Shown here: positions 16,604 to 25,818 of the stretch, in pieces
Position numbering within the stretch: position 1 is the stretch's first letter
Layout: every line of letters starts with the position of its first letter
Source of the DNA: Pseudomonas sp. S06B 330
GTDB taxonomy: Bacteria > Pseudomonadota > Gammaproteobacteria > Pseudomonadales > Pseudomonadaceae
Length of the DNA: 64,000 bases
Direction of reading: 5' to 3'
Assembly: GCF_002845275.2 (NCBI RefSeq)
Contig: NZ_CP088149.1
Location: 1,217,501-1,281,500, forward strand
Position numbers and translations under genes: made by a program
The notes under the pieces: generated by a model
Seen by the model: the letters and a program-made list of their open reading frames with translations, nothing else
Told to the model about the DNA's origin: nothing
Database searches by the model: none

Positions 16604-17923
16604 TTAGTCAGTCGTAATCCGCGAATGCTTGCGGGTGTCCTTCATGAACACGTACACCAGCAACGAGCAGGCAATACAGGCAGTTACGTACCAGTAGTAG
16701 CCAGTTTCCATGCCGATGCTCTTGAACCACAGCGCCACGTATTCGGCGGTGCCACCGAAGATCGATACGGTCAGTGCGTAAGGCAGGCCGACGCCCAGAG
16801 CGCGGATTTCGGTGGGGAACAGTTCGGCTTTAACCACGGCATTGATCGAGGTGTAGCCACTGACGATGATCAGCGCTGCCATGATCAGGAAAAACGCGCC
16901 CCACCAGGTTTCGATGGTGTGCAGGGTGGTCAGGATCGGTACGGTGCACACGGTGCCCAGAACGCCGAAGGCGATCAGGATCGGACGCCGCCCAATCTTG
17001 TCGGAGAGACTGCCTACGATCGGTTGCAGGCACATGAACAGGAACAGGGTCGCCGCCGAGATGGTGGTCGAGTCGCTGATACTCATGCCCACCGTATTGA
17101 CCAGGTACTTCTGCATGTAGGTGGTGTAGGTGTAGAAGGCCAGGGTGCCGCCCATGGTCAGGCCGACCACGGTTGCCAGTTCCTTGGGATGGCGCATCAG
17201 GGTGCGCATCAGGCTTTCCTTGGACTTCTCCTTCTTGGTGAAGGAGGCGGTTTCTTCCATACCACGACGCAAGTACAGGGCCACGACCGCACACAGCGCG
17301 CCGATCACGAACGGTACGCGCCAGCCCCAGGCATACAGCTGCTCGGTGGTCAGGGTCTGCTGCAGGATGATCAGCACGGCCAGAGCGATGAGTTGGCCGG
17401 AGATCAGGGTCACATACTGGAAGCTGGAGAAGAAGCCACGACGCTCCTTGGTCGCCATCTCACTGAGGTAGGTGGCCGAGGTGCCGTATTCACCGCCCAC
17501 CGACAGGCCCTGCATCAAGCGAGCAACTACCAGCAGGACCGGGGCGGCAACGCCGATGGTTTCATAACCCGGGGTCAGGGCAATGACCAGTGAGCCGGCG
17601 CACATCAGCAGTACCGAGGCCATCAGTGCGGCCTTGCGGCCTTTGCGGTCGGCGTAGATGCCCATCAGCCAGCCACCGATCGGGCGCATCAGGAAGCCCA
17701 CGGCGAAGATCGCAGCGGTGTTCAACAGTTGTGCGGTGGTGTCGCCGGCAGGGAAGAAGGCTTTGGCGAAATACAGGGAAAACGCGGCGTAAACGTACCA
17801 GTCGTACCATTCGACCATGTTGCCGATCGAACCGCTGAAAATCGACTTGAGTCGGCTTCGGGTGGTTTTTTCCGCGGCGGGCGCAACGGCCGCCCCGGCT
17901 GGCAGGGTGGTGGAGTTATCCAT
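16604..17923 (-). CDS. kgtP: MHS-family MFS dicarboxylate permease, probable alpha-ketoglutarate transporter
   Basis: 439 aa, 12 predicted helices, metabolite:H+ symporter (MHS) family. Signatures: GNMVEWYDWYVYAAFSLYFA in helix 1, GGWLMGIYADRKGRKAAL (motif A), RLMQGLSVGGEYGTSATYLS (MHS helix 4-5) and KELFP-like VKAELFPTEIRALGVGLPY in helix 10. Closest to KgtP/PcaT of pseudomonads. ATG at 17923 follows GAAGGTCCC; the upstream in-frame ATG at 17938 has no ribosome site. A well-formed sigma-54 promoter and a palindrome lie upstream, and an NtrC-class two-component system follows on the same strand side, matching the known control of alpha-ketoglutarate uptake by MifRS and RpoN in P. aeruginosa. 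Other C5-dicarboxylates are possible substrates. Confidence 0.85.
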   Translation of the reverse strand: MDNSTTLPAGAAVAPAAEKTTRSRLKSIFSGSIGNMVEWYDWYVYAAFSLYFAKAFFPAGDTTAQLLNTAAIFAVGFLMRPIGGWLMGIYADRKGRKAALMASVLLMCAGSLVIALTPGYETIGVAAPVLLVVARLMQGLSVGGEYGTSATYLSEMATKERRGFFSSFQYVTLISGQLIALAVLIILQQTLTTEQLYAWGWRVPFVIGALCAVVALYLRRGMEETASFTKKEKSKESLMRTLMRHPKELATVVGLTMGGTLAFYTYTTYMQKYLVNTVGMSISDSTTISAATLFLFMCLQPIVGSLSDKIGRRPILIAFGVLGTVCTVPILTTLHTIETWWGAFFLIMAALIIVSGYTSINAVVKAELFPTEIRALGVGLPYALTVSIFGGTAEYVALWFKSIGMETGYYWYVTACIACSLLVYVFMKDTRKHSRITTD

Positions 17924-17983
17924 CGAAGGGACCTTCATAGTTGTTTTTGTGGAGCGCGCCGAAACGCAGCCTGCCAGAGCTAT

Positions 17984-17999
17984 AGCAGGAGCTGTGCCA
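17984..17999 (-). promoter_or_regulatory. sigma-54 (-24/-12) promoter of kgtP
   Basis: On the minus strand, TGGCACAGCTCCTGCT fits TGGCACR-N4-YTGCW with GG and GC exactly 10 nt apart. It lies about 60-75 nt upstream of the kgtP start. The neighbouring NtrC-class regulator with a GAFTGA motif is the expected activator. Confidence 0.75.
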
Positions 18000-18032
18000 G
18001 GTGCTGAAAGCCCGGATTAGAAGGGGTTGCGC

Positions 18033-18064
18033 AAACCGATAAGCGGAAATCCGCTCATCGGTTT
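18033..18064. promoter_or_regulatory. palindrome upstream of the sigma-54 promoter, candidate activator site
   Basis: AAACCGAT-A-AGCGG-AAAT-CCGCT-C-ATCGGTTT is an inverted repeat with one mismatch, centred about 75 nt upstream of the expected kgtP transcription start. That is a normal enhancer position for an NtrC-class activator. It also lies just past the stop of the response-regulator gene and could instead be its terminator, but there is no T tract. Confidence 0.5.
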
Positions 18065-18087
18065 AAGGGTGATCGGCAAAATTTTGC

Positions 18088-19431
18088 TTAGTGCCGATGG
18101 TCTGCGCCGAGAAAGTCTTCGCGCAACAGACCATGGCGCTGCATCTTTTCGTTGAGGGTACGACGCGGCAGTTGCAACTCTTCCATCACTGACTTGATCT
18201 CACCTTTGTGCCGACTCAAGGCGGCGCGCAGACATTGCGCTTCAAACGCTTCCTGCTGGGCGGCCAGCGACTGCCCGGACTCGACCTCGGCAATGGCCGG
18301 TTCCCCCAGCCCGAGGGCGTGACGTTCTGCAGCGTTGGCCAGTTCGCGAACGTTGCCGGGCCAGTCGTGACTGAGCAAGCGGCCAAGGTGCGCACCGCTG
18401 AGCAGTGGCGCGCTGCGACCGACACGCTCGGCGGCCAGGCGGGAAAAGTGGTTGAACAGCAAGGGAATGTCTTCACGCCGCTCGCGCAACGGCGCCAAGC
18501 GCAGTTCGGCAACGTTAAGGCGGTAGGCCAGGTCTTCACGAAAGCGTCCGGCACGGGCCTCTTCGAGCAGGTCTGGCTTGGTGGCGGCGATGATTCGCAA
18601 ATCAACGGCAATGCTCTGGTTAGCGCCAAGGCGCTCCAGTTTCTGCTCTTGCAGTACGCGCAGCAGTTTGGCTTGTTGGGCCAGCGGCATACTCTCGATT
18701 TCGTCGAGGAACACCGTGCCGCCGTTGGCGTATTCCAGCTTACCGATGCGCTTGCCCTGGGCGCCGGTAAAGGCACCGCTTTCGTGGCCGAACAGCTCGG
18801 CCTCAAACAACTGCTCCGGGATGGCGGCGCAGTTGAGTGCGACGAAGGGTTTGCCAGCCCGTGGGCCGAAGTCGTGCAGGCAGCGCGCGACTTGTTCCTT
18901 GCCGCTGCCGGTTTCACCCCTAATCAGCACATTGACCGGCAGGCTGGCCAGGTCCAGCACCTGCCGGCGCAGTTGCTGCATGCCTTGCGACATGCCCAAC
19001 AGGTTCAGTTCCAGGCGCGCCTTGAGGTCGGCTTGCTCGTGCAGGCGGCGATTCTCCAGCACCAGTTGGCGCTTTTCCAGGGCGCGGCGCAGGCTGCCCA
19101 GCAGGCTTTCCGGGCTGAAGGGTTTTTCGAGAAAATCATAGGCACCGGTGCGCATGGCTTCGACGGCCATCGGTACATCACCGTGGCCGGTCAGCAGAAT
19201 CACGGGCAAGTCGGCATCGCGCGCCTGCAGTTGCTCAAGCAGCTGCAGGCCGTCCATGCCGGGCATGCGCACATCACTGAGGATCACCCCGGGAAAATGC
19301 ACGGGCAGCTGGCTCAGGCAGTCTTCGGCACGGCTGAACAGTTGCACCGTGAAACCGGACAGGCTCAGCCACTGCTCGACCGCTGTGCGGATGCTGGCTT
19401 CATCGTCGACGACCATTACCGAATTGAACAT
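18088..19431 (-). CDS. mifR: sigma-54-dependent response regulator (MifR/DctD type)
   Basis: 447 aa. Receiver domain at residues 1-120 with phospho-acceptor D53 (VILSDVRMPGMDG) and the late lysine in FLEKPFSP. AAA+ domain about residues 140-370 with Walker A GETGSGKE, the sigma-54 contact motif ESGAFTGA, Walker B-like TVFLDEIES and an arginine region FREDLAYRLNV. Fis-type helix-turn-helix at the end (IKSVMEELQLPRRTLNEKMQ). Its ATG overlaps the kinase stop (TGATG). Position next to an MHS dicarboxylate permease with a sigma-54 promoter indicates it activates kgtP. DctD and AauR are close paralogues, so the exact name is less certain than the role. Confidence 0.88.
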   Translation of the reverse strand: MFNSVMVVDDEASIRTAVEQWLSLSGFTVQLFSRAEDCLSQLPVHFPGVILSDVRMPGMDGLQLLEQLQARDADLPVILLTGHGDVPMAVEAMRTGAYDFLEKPFSPESLLGSLRRALEKRQLVLENRRLHEQADLKARLELNLLGMSQGMQQLRRQVLDLASLPVNVLIRGETGSGKEQVARCLHDFGPRAGKPFVALNCAAIPEQLFEAELFGHESGAFTGAQGKRIGKLEYANGGTVFLDEIESMPLAQQAKLLRVLQEQKLERLGANQSIAVDLRIIAATKPDLLEEARAGRFREDLAYRLNVAELRLAPLRERREDIPLLFNHFSRLAAERVGRSAPLLSGAHLGRLLSHDWPGNVRELANAAERHALGLGEPAIAEVESGQSLAAQQEAFEAQCLRAALSRHKGEIKSVMEELQLPRRTLNEKMQRHGLLREDFLGADHRH

Positions 19432-21182
19432 CAGGGCTCCAGATCACAGGGCAGGGTCAGGCTGAAGCGCGCGCCGCCCGGTTGATTGTCGACCGTAAGG
19501 CGCCCACCAGCTTCATGAATGATGCCATAGGAAATCGCCAAGCCCAGGCCCAGCCCTTCACCCACAGGTTTGGTGGTGAAGAACGGGTCAAAGACATTGG
19601 TCAGGTGTTCGGCGGCAATGCCGCCACCGCTGTCGAGCACACTCAGGCGCCATTGCTCAGCCTCGGCTTCGATGCGGATTTCCAGGCGTTTGTAGCTCTT
19701 ACCGAGCATCGCGTCCAGGGCATTGCGCAACAAGTTGATCAACACTTGCTCCAGGCGGATGGCATCACCGCGCACCCAGGCCGGGCGAGCCAGGTACAGC
19801 GAGACTTCAACCTGTTCGGCGCGAATTCGTGCCTCCAGTAACTGGAGCGCCTGGTCGACCACGGTGGCCAGGTCCAAACGTTCACGCAAGCCACTGGGGC
19901 TGTTGCGGGCGAAGGTCTTCAAGTGGCCGGTGAGTGCCGCCATGCGCTTGAGCATCTGCTCCAGCGGCTCCAGGGCCAAACGTGCTTCATCGTAGCGCTG
20001 GTTGTCGAGCAGTAGGCGCAGGGTCGCCAGCTGCATGCGCTGGGTGGTCAGCGGCTGATTGATTTCGTGCGCCAGGGCTGCCGACATTTGCCCCAGGGCC
20101 GCGAGCTTGGCCGATTGCACCAGGCCTTCTTGGGCCGTGCGCAACTCACGGGTACGTTCCTCGACCAGGCGCTTGAGCTCGTCACGGCTGCGTTGGCGCA
20201 GGCGCGCCAGGCGCAGACGCTGACTGATGAACAGCAGCGCGAAGACCAGGCTCAACCACACGGCAGCAGCGGCGAGGGCGGCATTGCGCCCGTCGTCGCT
20301 GACCTGCGGTTTGCGCAACAGATGCAGGGTCCAACCCTCGGCTTCCAGCGGCAAGCTTTCCCACAGGTAGTCGGTGCTGCCTTCAGGCCCCTGTACGCGC
20401 ATCAGGTGGCTGTTGTCGTCGAAACGGCTGAGCACCTGATGTTGTAAGGGCACCAGTGGTTGCTTGTCGTATTGGCGAGTGGCCGCCAGTTCGGCCCGGT
20501 CGGCGTCGGTCAGTGGATTGAGTTCGCGGTAACGCCAACCGTCCTGATTGGCGATAAAGATGATCCCGCGGGCGTCGCTGACCAGGAGGATATCGCTGCC
20601 TTGGCGCCATTCGCGCTCCAGCTCCGGGAACTCCAGCTTGACCACCATGGCGCCGAGAAAGCGACTGTTCTCATCCTGCACCGCGCTGGAGAGGAAGTAG
20701 CCGGGCACGCCGCTGGTCACGCCGACGGCATAGAAGCGTCCGCTGCCCTGGCTGCGGGTTTGTTTGAAATAAGGGCGGAAACCATAGTTGGAGCCGACAT
20801 AGGTGCTGGGCAGGCGCCAGTTGCTGGCCGCTACGGCAAGTCCGGTATGGTCCAGCAGTTCCAGAGTCGACGAGTTGGCCGCGCCGTTGATGCGTTCGAG
20901 TTTGCGGTTTAGGGCGTCCTGTACCTGGTTGCTGACCGGACCATTGAGGGCACTGATCAGCTCCGGGTCCAGGGCCAATACGGCGGGCAGGGCGCGGTAG
21001 CGTTCGATCAGGGTGTGCAACGAGTTGGCATAAAGGCCCAACTGCTGGTTGGCACGGCCAGCATCTTCGACCATCGCTTGGCGTTTGGCCTGATGCATGG
21101 CCCAGCCTGCGCTGAACAAGGTGCCAGCCAGGATGAAGAAAATGATCAACCCCAGACGCAGGGCACGAAAGGAATAAGGCAT
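19431..21182 (-). CDS. mifS: sensor histidine kinase (MifS/DctB type)
   Basis: 583 aa. The first transmembrane helix is at residues 7-29. A periplasmic double-Cache-like sensor domain runs about residues 40-290 ([20 protein letters not shown], the DctB-type ligand strand). The second helix is near 300-320, followed by a coiled segment [20 protein letters not shown]. The HisKA box is [20 protein letters not shown] and the HATPase region has [15 protein letters not shown] and [12 protein letters not shown]. It is co-transcribed with the response regulator through a TGATG overlap. Expected to sense C4/C5-dicarboxylates outside the inner membrane. A strong stem-loop separates it from bglX upstream, so it is probably a new transcription unit. 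Confidence 0.88.
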   Translation of the reverse strand: MPYSFRALRLGLIIFFILAGTLFSAGWAMHQAKRQAMVEDAGRANQQLGLYANSLHTLIERYRALPAVLALDPELISALNGPVSNQVQDALNRKLERINGAANSSTLELLDHTGLAVAASNWRLPSTYVGSNYGFRPYFKQTRSQGSGRFYAVGVTSGVPGYFLSSAVQDENSRFLGAMVVKLEFPELEREWRQGSDILLVSDARGIIFIANQDGWRYRELNPLTDADRAELAATRQYDKQPLVPLQHQVLSRFDDNSHLMRVQGPEGSTDYLWESLPLEAEGWTLHLLRKPQVSDDGRNAALAAAAVWLSLVFALLFISQRLRLARLRQRSRDELKRLVEERTRELRTAQEGLVQSAKLAALGQMSAALAHEINQPLTTQRMQLATLRLLLDNQRYDEARLALEPLEQMLKRMAALTGHLKTFARNSPSGLRERLDLATVVDQALQLLEARIRAEQVEVSLYLARPAWVRGDAIRLEQVLINLLRNALDAMLGKSYKRLEIRIEAEAEQWRLSVLDSGGGIAAEHLTNVFDPFFTTKPVGEGLGLGLAISYGIIHEAGGRLTVDNQPGGARFSLTLPCDLEP

Positions 21183-21202
21183 GGGGCGGATCCCGGCAGA
21201 GG

Positions 21203-21224
21203 GGGAAGGCCTCCTGGCCTTCCC
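21203..21224 (-). terminator. stem-loop after bglX
   Basis: GGGAAGGCC-TCCT-GGCCTTCCC is a perfect 9-bp hairpin with a tetraloop between the bglX stop and the kinase start. There is no T tract, so a terminator role is likely but not assured. Confidence 0.5.
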
Positions 21225-21242
21225 TTGGAGCGTGGCAACGGT

Positions 21243-23534
21243 TTACAGCAATTCGAAGCGCTGTTGCTGCACGGTCTGGGAGTCCAGTCCGACCTGGACA
21301 TTGAACTCGCCGGGCTCGGCTGCCCACTGCAACTGGGTATTGTAGAACTTCAGGTCATCTTCATTGATCTGAAAGCGCAGGGTGCGTTCTTCACCGGCCT
21401 TGAGCATGACTTTCTGGAAGTTCTTCAACTCCTTCACTGGGCGGCTCATTGACGCGGCGATGTCCTGGACGTACAGCTGCACCACGGTTTCGCCGTCACG
21501 CTTGCCAGTGTTCTTGACCCGCACGCTGGCTTCGAGGGTCTGGCCCTTTTTCAGGGTCTTGCTCGACAGGGTCAACGGCGACAGGCTGAAATCGCTGTAG
21601 CTCAAGCCGTAGCCGAACGGGTAGAGCGGGCCGTTGGGTTCCTCGAAGTATTGCGAGGTGTAGTTGCCAGGCTTGCCCGGGGTGAAGGGGCGGCCAATGC
21701 TCAGGTGGTTGTAGTACATCGGGATCTGCCCCACCGAGCGTGGGAAGGTGATGGCCAGTTTGCCCGACGGGTTGTAGTCGCCAAACAGCACGTCGGCAAT
21801 GGCATTGCCGCCTTCGGTGCCACTGAACCAGGTCTCGAGGATGGCATCGGCTTGCTCGCGCTCCCAGCTCAGCGACAGCGGTCGGCCGTTCATCAGCACC
21901 AGCACCAGCGGCTTGCCGGTGGCTTTCAACGCTTTGATCAACTCGCGTTGGGCTGCCGGGATTTCCAGGGTGGTGCGGCTCGACGATTCATGGGACATGC
22001 CCCGTGACTCACCGACTACGGCAACCACTACATCGGATTGTTTGGCTGCTTTGACGGCTTCGTCGATCAGTACGGCGGCCGGTCGTGGGTCATCGATGAT
22101 TTCCGGGGCATCAAAGTTGAGAAAGTTAAGGTAGTCGAGGATCGCCTTGTCGTGGGTAACGTTGGAACCTTTGGCGTAGATCACCTTGGCCTTGTCACCG
22201 AGCACCTGGCGCATGCCTTCCCGCACGGTCACCGACTGCTGCGGGCGGCCAGCGGCGGCCCAACTGCCCATCATGTCGATGGGTGCATCGGCCAATGGAC
22301 CGACCAGGGCGATGGTGCCGGACTTTTTCAGCGGCAGGGTCTGCTCGCGGTTCTCCAGCAATACCAGGCTACGGCGCGCCACATCACGGGCTTCGGCGCG
22401 ATGCAGGCGGCTGTCGGCGTAGGTGTCGGCCGGATCGTCGCTGGCGTTACCGATGCGACGGTACGGGTCGGCGAACAGACCCATGTCGTACTTGGCACCG
22501 AGGACTTCGCGCACGGCATTGTCGATGTCCGCCTGGTTGATTTCGCCGGCGTTGAGCAGGCTGGCCAGTTGTTCACCGTACAGCGAGTCATTCATGCTCA
22601 GGTCGATGCCGGCCTTGATAGCCAGTTTTGCCGCTTCACGGCCATCACGGGCGACGCCGTGGCGCACCAGTTCGGTGATTGCCCCGTGGTCGCTGACAGT
22701 CACGCCCTTGAAGCCCCAGTCCTTGCGCAGCAGGTCGTGCATCAACCAGGTGTTGGACGTGGCGGGTACGCCGTTGATCGAGTTCAACGCGACCATCACG
22801 CCACCGGCGCCAGCATCGATGGCGGCGCGGTAGGGCGGCAGATAGTCGTTGAACATCTTGGTCGGGCTCATGTCGACCGTGTTGTAGTCGCGCCCGCCTT
22901 CAACGGCGCCGTACAAGGCGAAGTGCTTGACGCTGGCCATCAGGCTGGTCGGCTCTGCCGGGCTTTTGCCCTGGAAGGACTCGACCATGACCTTGGAGAT
23001 GCGCGAGACCAGGTAGGTGTCTTCACCAAAGCCTTCGCTGGTGCGGCCCCAACGCGGATCTCGGGCAATATCGACCATGGGCGCGAAGGTCATGTCGATA
23101 CCGTCGGAGGCCGCTTCCAGCGCAGAGACTCGGCCGACCTTGGCGATTGCGTCCATGTCCCAGCTCGAGGCCAGGGCCAGGCTGATCGGGAAGATCGTGC
23201 GGTGGCCGTGGATCACGTCATAGGCGAAGAACATCGGAATCTTCAGGCGACTGCGCCCGGCTGCGTCCTGCATCGGACGGTTCTCGGCGCGGGTGATCGA
23301 GTTGAACGTACCGCCGATGCGCCCCGCTGCGATTTCTTTGCGAATCATTTCGCGAGGCATTTCCGGGCCGATGCTGATCAGGCGCAACTGGCCGATTTTC
23401 TCGTCCAGGGTCATCTGGCCCATCAGGTCGGCAATAAATACCTGTTTGTTCTTCAACGGATCTGCAGGGGTGTCGGCAAAGGCCGACTGACTGGCCAGGC
23501 TGACGAGGAGGCCCAGCAAACACAGCTTGTTCAT
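21243..23534 (-). CDS. bglX: periplasmic beta-glucosidase, glycoside hydrolase family 3
   Basis: 763 aa, the length and layout of BglX. Signal peptide at residues 1-20 (LASQSAFA/DTPAD). The GH3 N-terminal barrel has KHFALYGAVEGGRDYNTVDM (substrate Lys-His) and catalytic nucleophile D282 in VTVSDHGAI. The GH3 C-terminal domain has VVVAVVGESRGMSHESSSRT, and the fibronectin III-like end has LKNFQKVMLKAGEERTLRF. It removes terminal beta-linked glucose from oligosaccharides in the periplasm. Monocistronic, with about 180 nt of promoter region before lemA, which reads the other way. Confidence 0.93.
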   Translation of the reverse strand: MNKLCLLGLLVSLASQSAFADTPADPLKNKQVFIADLMGQMTLDEKIGQLRLISIGPEMPREMIRKEIAAGRIGGTFNSITRAENRPMQDAAGRSRLKIPMFFAYDVIHGHRTIFPISLALASSWDMDAIAKVGRVSALEAASDGIDMTFAPMVDIARDPRWGRTSEGFGEDTYLVSRISKVMVESFQGKSPAEPTSLMASVKHFALYGAVEGGRDYNTVDMSPTKMFNDYLPPYRAAIDAGAGGVMVALNSINGVPATSNTWLMHDLLRKDWGFKGVTVSDHGAITELVRHGVARDGREAAKLAIKAGIDLSMNDSLYGEQLASLLNAGEINQADIDNAVREVLGAKYDMGLFADPYRRIGNASDDPADTYADSRLHRAEARDVARRSLVLLENREQTLPLKKSGTIALVGPLADAPIDMMGSWAAAGRPQQSVTVREGMRQVLGDKAKVIYAKGSNVTHDKAILDYLNFLNFDAPEIIDDPRPAAVLIDEAVKAAKQSDVVVAVVGESRGMSHESSSRTTLEIPAAQRELIKALKATGKPLVLVLMNGRPLSLSWEREQADAILETWFSGTEGGNAIADVLFGDYNPSGKLAITFPRSVGQIPMYYNHLSIGRPFTPGKPGNYTSQYFEEPNGPLYPFGYGLSYSDFSLSPLTLSSKTLKKGQTLEASVRVKNTGKRDGETVVQLYVQDIAASMSRPVKELKNFQKVMLKAGEERTLRFQINEDDLKFYNTQLQWAAEPGEFNVQVGLDSQTVQQQRFELL

Positions 23535-23718
23535 GAAGTTCTATTCTCAAGGCTCAGGGCAGTATTCACGGTGATACTGCCCAGCCGAAATGGGGGAAGC
23601 GGCTATTGTTGTAGTTTGCTGGGGCATCTTTTAGCCGATTGGGCCATTACGATCCAGCGGCGGTGACGGATTATGCCTCAAGTACCAGGGTTCACGCTGA
23701 TCAAGGAGTAGGGCAACT

Positions 23719-24321
23719 ATGCAGGTCATCCAGTTCAAGGGCGCAAAGGTGTGGCTGTTGCTGGTGCTCACCAGTCTGTTGGCCGGTTGCGGAATCAACA
23801 ACATTCCCAACTACGATGAGCAGGTCAAGGCCGCCTGGGCCCAGGTGCAGAACCAGTATCAGCGCCGCGCTGACCTGATCCCCAACCTGGTGGAAACGGT
23901 CAAAGGCTATGCCAAACAGGAGCAGGAAACCCTGACTGCGGTCATTGAAGCACGGGCCAAGGCCACCTCGATTCAGGTCGATGCCAGCACCCTGGACGAT
24001 CCGCAGAAGTTGCAGCAATTCCAGCAGGCGCAGTCGCAACTGACCGGTGCGCTCAGCCGCCTGATGGTGGTCTCCGAGCGTTATCCGGACTTGAAGTCGA
24101 ACCAGAACTTCCTGGCCTTGCAATCGCAGCTTGAAGGCACGGAAAACCGCATTGCCGTAGCGCGCAAGGATTTCATCGCTGCGGTGCAGCGCTACAACAC
24201 CGAGATTCGCACCTTTCCTGGTCGCCTGTGGCACACCGTGATGTACAGCAACCTGCCGCTACGGGAAAATTTCGAGGCCACTGCCAGCGATGCAGACAAA
24301 GCGCCTGAAGTGAAATTCTGA
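23719..24321 (+). CDS. lemA: LemA family lipoprotein
   Basis: 200 aa. Lipobox LLAGC after a short signal, then the LemA helical bundle: VKAAWAQVQNQYQRRADLIPNLVETVKGYAKQEQETLTAV, continuing with ERYPDLKSNQNFLALQSQL and FPGRLWHTVMY (shown in part). Function of the family is unsettled; it regularly precedes TPM-domain membrane proteins, as here. AAGGAG precedes the ATG. The stop overlaps the next start (TGATG), so the two are coupled. Confidence 0.92.
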   Translation: MQVIQFKGAKVWLLLVLTSLLAGCGINNIPNYDEQVKAAWAQVQNQYQRRADLIPNLVETVKGYAKQEQETLTAVIEARAKATSIQVDASTLDDPQKLQQFQQAQSQLTGALSRLMVVSERYPDLKSNQNFLALQSQLEGTENRIAVARKDFIAAVQRYNTEIRTFPGRLWHTVMYSNLPLRENFEATASDADKAPEVKF

Positions 24322-25067
24322 TGCGTCTGTTGCACTGGTTGTTGCTGCTGGCGCTGTTGATTGTCACTCCGCTGCGCGCCGAGCCCAGCTTCCCAACCTT
24401 GACCGGGCGGGTGGTGGACAATGCCGGATTGCTTGACGCCAGCAGCCGCGAGCAGCTTGACCGCATGCTCACAGGCCATGAACAGGCCACTGGCGAGCAG
24501 GTCGTGGTGGTCACGGTGAATGATCTGCAAGGCTTGCCCATCGAGGATTTTGGCTATCAACTCGGTCGCCACTGGGGGATCGGCCAGAAGGGCAAGGACA
24601 ACGGCGCGCTGTTGATCGTTGCACCGCAGGTGCGCAAGCTGCGCATCGAGGTCGGCTATGGCCTCGAAGAGCGCCTGACCGATGCCCAGGCCTCGGTGAT
24701 CATCAACGGCATCATCACCCCGGCGTTTCGGCGGGGTGAGTTCAGCCAGGGCATCGTCCAGGGGACTGCAGCGATCCTTCAGGTACTGGGCGGCAATCCC
24801 TTGGCCGAACCGTCACGGGCCCAGGGTGGTAGTGATGAAGAGGGCGCTCCAGCCTGGGCCGTCGGCCTGTTTGTGCTGCTGATCATCGTCGTCTTCGCTG
24901 CGCAGTCCATGGGCTTGGGCGGCGGGCGCGGTGGCCGTGGCGGCATGGGTGGCATGGGCGGTGGTTTCGGTGGTGGCTATGGCGGCTTTGGGGGGGGCGG
25001 TGGCGGCGGTGGATTCAGTGGCGGTGGAGGCGGCTTCGGTGGCGGTGGCTCTTCCGGTGGCTGGTAA
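24321..25067 (+). CDS. TPM-domain membrane protein with glycine-rich tail (YgcG family)
   Basis: 248 aa. Signal peptide at about residues 1-20 (LLIVTPLRA/EPSF), extracytoplasmic TPM domain about 25-155 (RVVDNAGLLDASSREQLDRM, VGYGLEERLTDAQASVIING), one transmembrane helix near 175-192, then a tail of about 55 residues that is almost all Gly with scattered Phe, Met, Ser and Tyr. Such tails are normal in this family and are low-complexity. The TPM fold is named for a thylakoid protein; the bacterial role is unknown. It forms a three-gene unit with LemA and the next TPM protein. Confidence 0.9.
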   Translation: MRLLHWLLLLALLIVTPLRAEPSFPTLTGRVVDNAGLLDASSREQLDRMLTGHEQATGEQVVVVTVNDLQGLPIEDFGYQLGRHWGIGQKGKDNGALLIVAPQVRKLRIEVGYGLEERLTDAQASVIINGIITPAFRRGEFSQGIVQGTAAILQVLGGNPLAEPSRAQGGSDEEGAPAWAVGLFVLLIIVVFAAQSMGLGGGRGGRGGMGGMGGGFGGGYGGFGGGGGGGGFSGGGGGFGGGGSSGGW

Positions 25068-25094
25068 AACAATAATCAACGAGATATCCCGTGC

Positions 25095-25712
25095 ATGACA
25101 TTGCTCAGTGAATTTGAACAGCGCCAGGTGGCCGAGGCAATTGCTCAGGTCGAGCGACGCACTGACGCCGAACTGGTGACAGTCCTGGCAACCCGCGCCG
25201 ACGACTACGCCTATATCCCATTGCTTTGGGCCAGCCTGTTGGCCTTGCTGGTGCCTGGTGCGGTGTATTACCTGGGCGGCTGGATTAGCGTCGACGGCTT
25301 GCTGATTGCCCAGTGGCTGACCTTCATTGCCCTGTGCCTGTTGTTTCGCTTGCCCAGCCTGACAACGCGGCTGATCCCCCGATCGGTACGCCATTGGCGC
25401 GCCTCGAACCTGGCCCGGCGGCAGTTTCTCGAGCAGAACCTGCACCACACCGCAGGCAGTACCGGGGTGCTGATCTTCGTCAGTGAGGCCGAGCGCTATG
25501 TTGAAATCATCGTTGATGAAGGCATTTCGCGGCGTCTGGACAACCAGGTCTGGGACGCTATCGTCCAGCGCTTTACCGAACAGGTACGCCAGGGCCAGAC
25601 CTTGCAGGGTTTTGTCACCTGCATTGAGGCCTGTGGGCGGGTATTGACCGAGCATGTGCCCTTGACCCATGAGCGTAACGAACTGCCCAACCGTCTGGTG
25701 GTGTTGGCGTGA
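25095..25712 (+). CDS. second TPM-domain membrane protein
   Basis: 205 aa. The N-terminal TPM start is FEQRQVAEAIAQVERRTDAE, followed by two adjacent helices (residues about 36-58 and 66-85) and the TPM remainder with HHTAGSTGVLIFVSEAERYV and EIIVDEGISRRLD. The domain is thus interrupted by a membrane hairpin, which is the usual form of the second TPM protein in lemA clusters. It starts 28 nt after the previous stop. Function unknown. Confidence 0.88.
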   Translation: MTLLSEFEQRQVAEAIAQVERRTDAELVTVLATRADDYAYIPLLWASLLALLVPGAVYYLGGWISVDGLLIAQWLTFIALCLLFRLPSLTTRLIPRSVRHWRASNLARRQFLEQNLHHTAGSTGVLIFVSEAERYVEIIVDEGISRRLDNQVWDAIVQRFTEQVRQGQTLQGFVTCIEACGRVLTEHVPLTHERNELPNRLVVLA

Positions 25713-25818
25713 GCGGCGAACGCTGATCGACAAAAGCTGTGCGCAGGCCGGTCATCCACGTAAAATGCCCGGCATTGCGCCTAGCCGCTCCCTTCGCAAC
25801 CCGAGGCACCCACCCCCG

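Noticed and set aside
22038..23666. 542-codon open frame on the plus strand
   Set aside because: Antisense to bglX, no ribosome site and no recognisable motif.
24900..25067. glycine-codon-rich tract as a DNA tandem repeat of special interest
   Set aside because: It encodes the Gly-rich tail normally found in this TPM-domain family.
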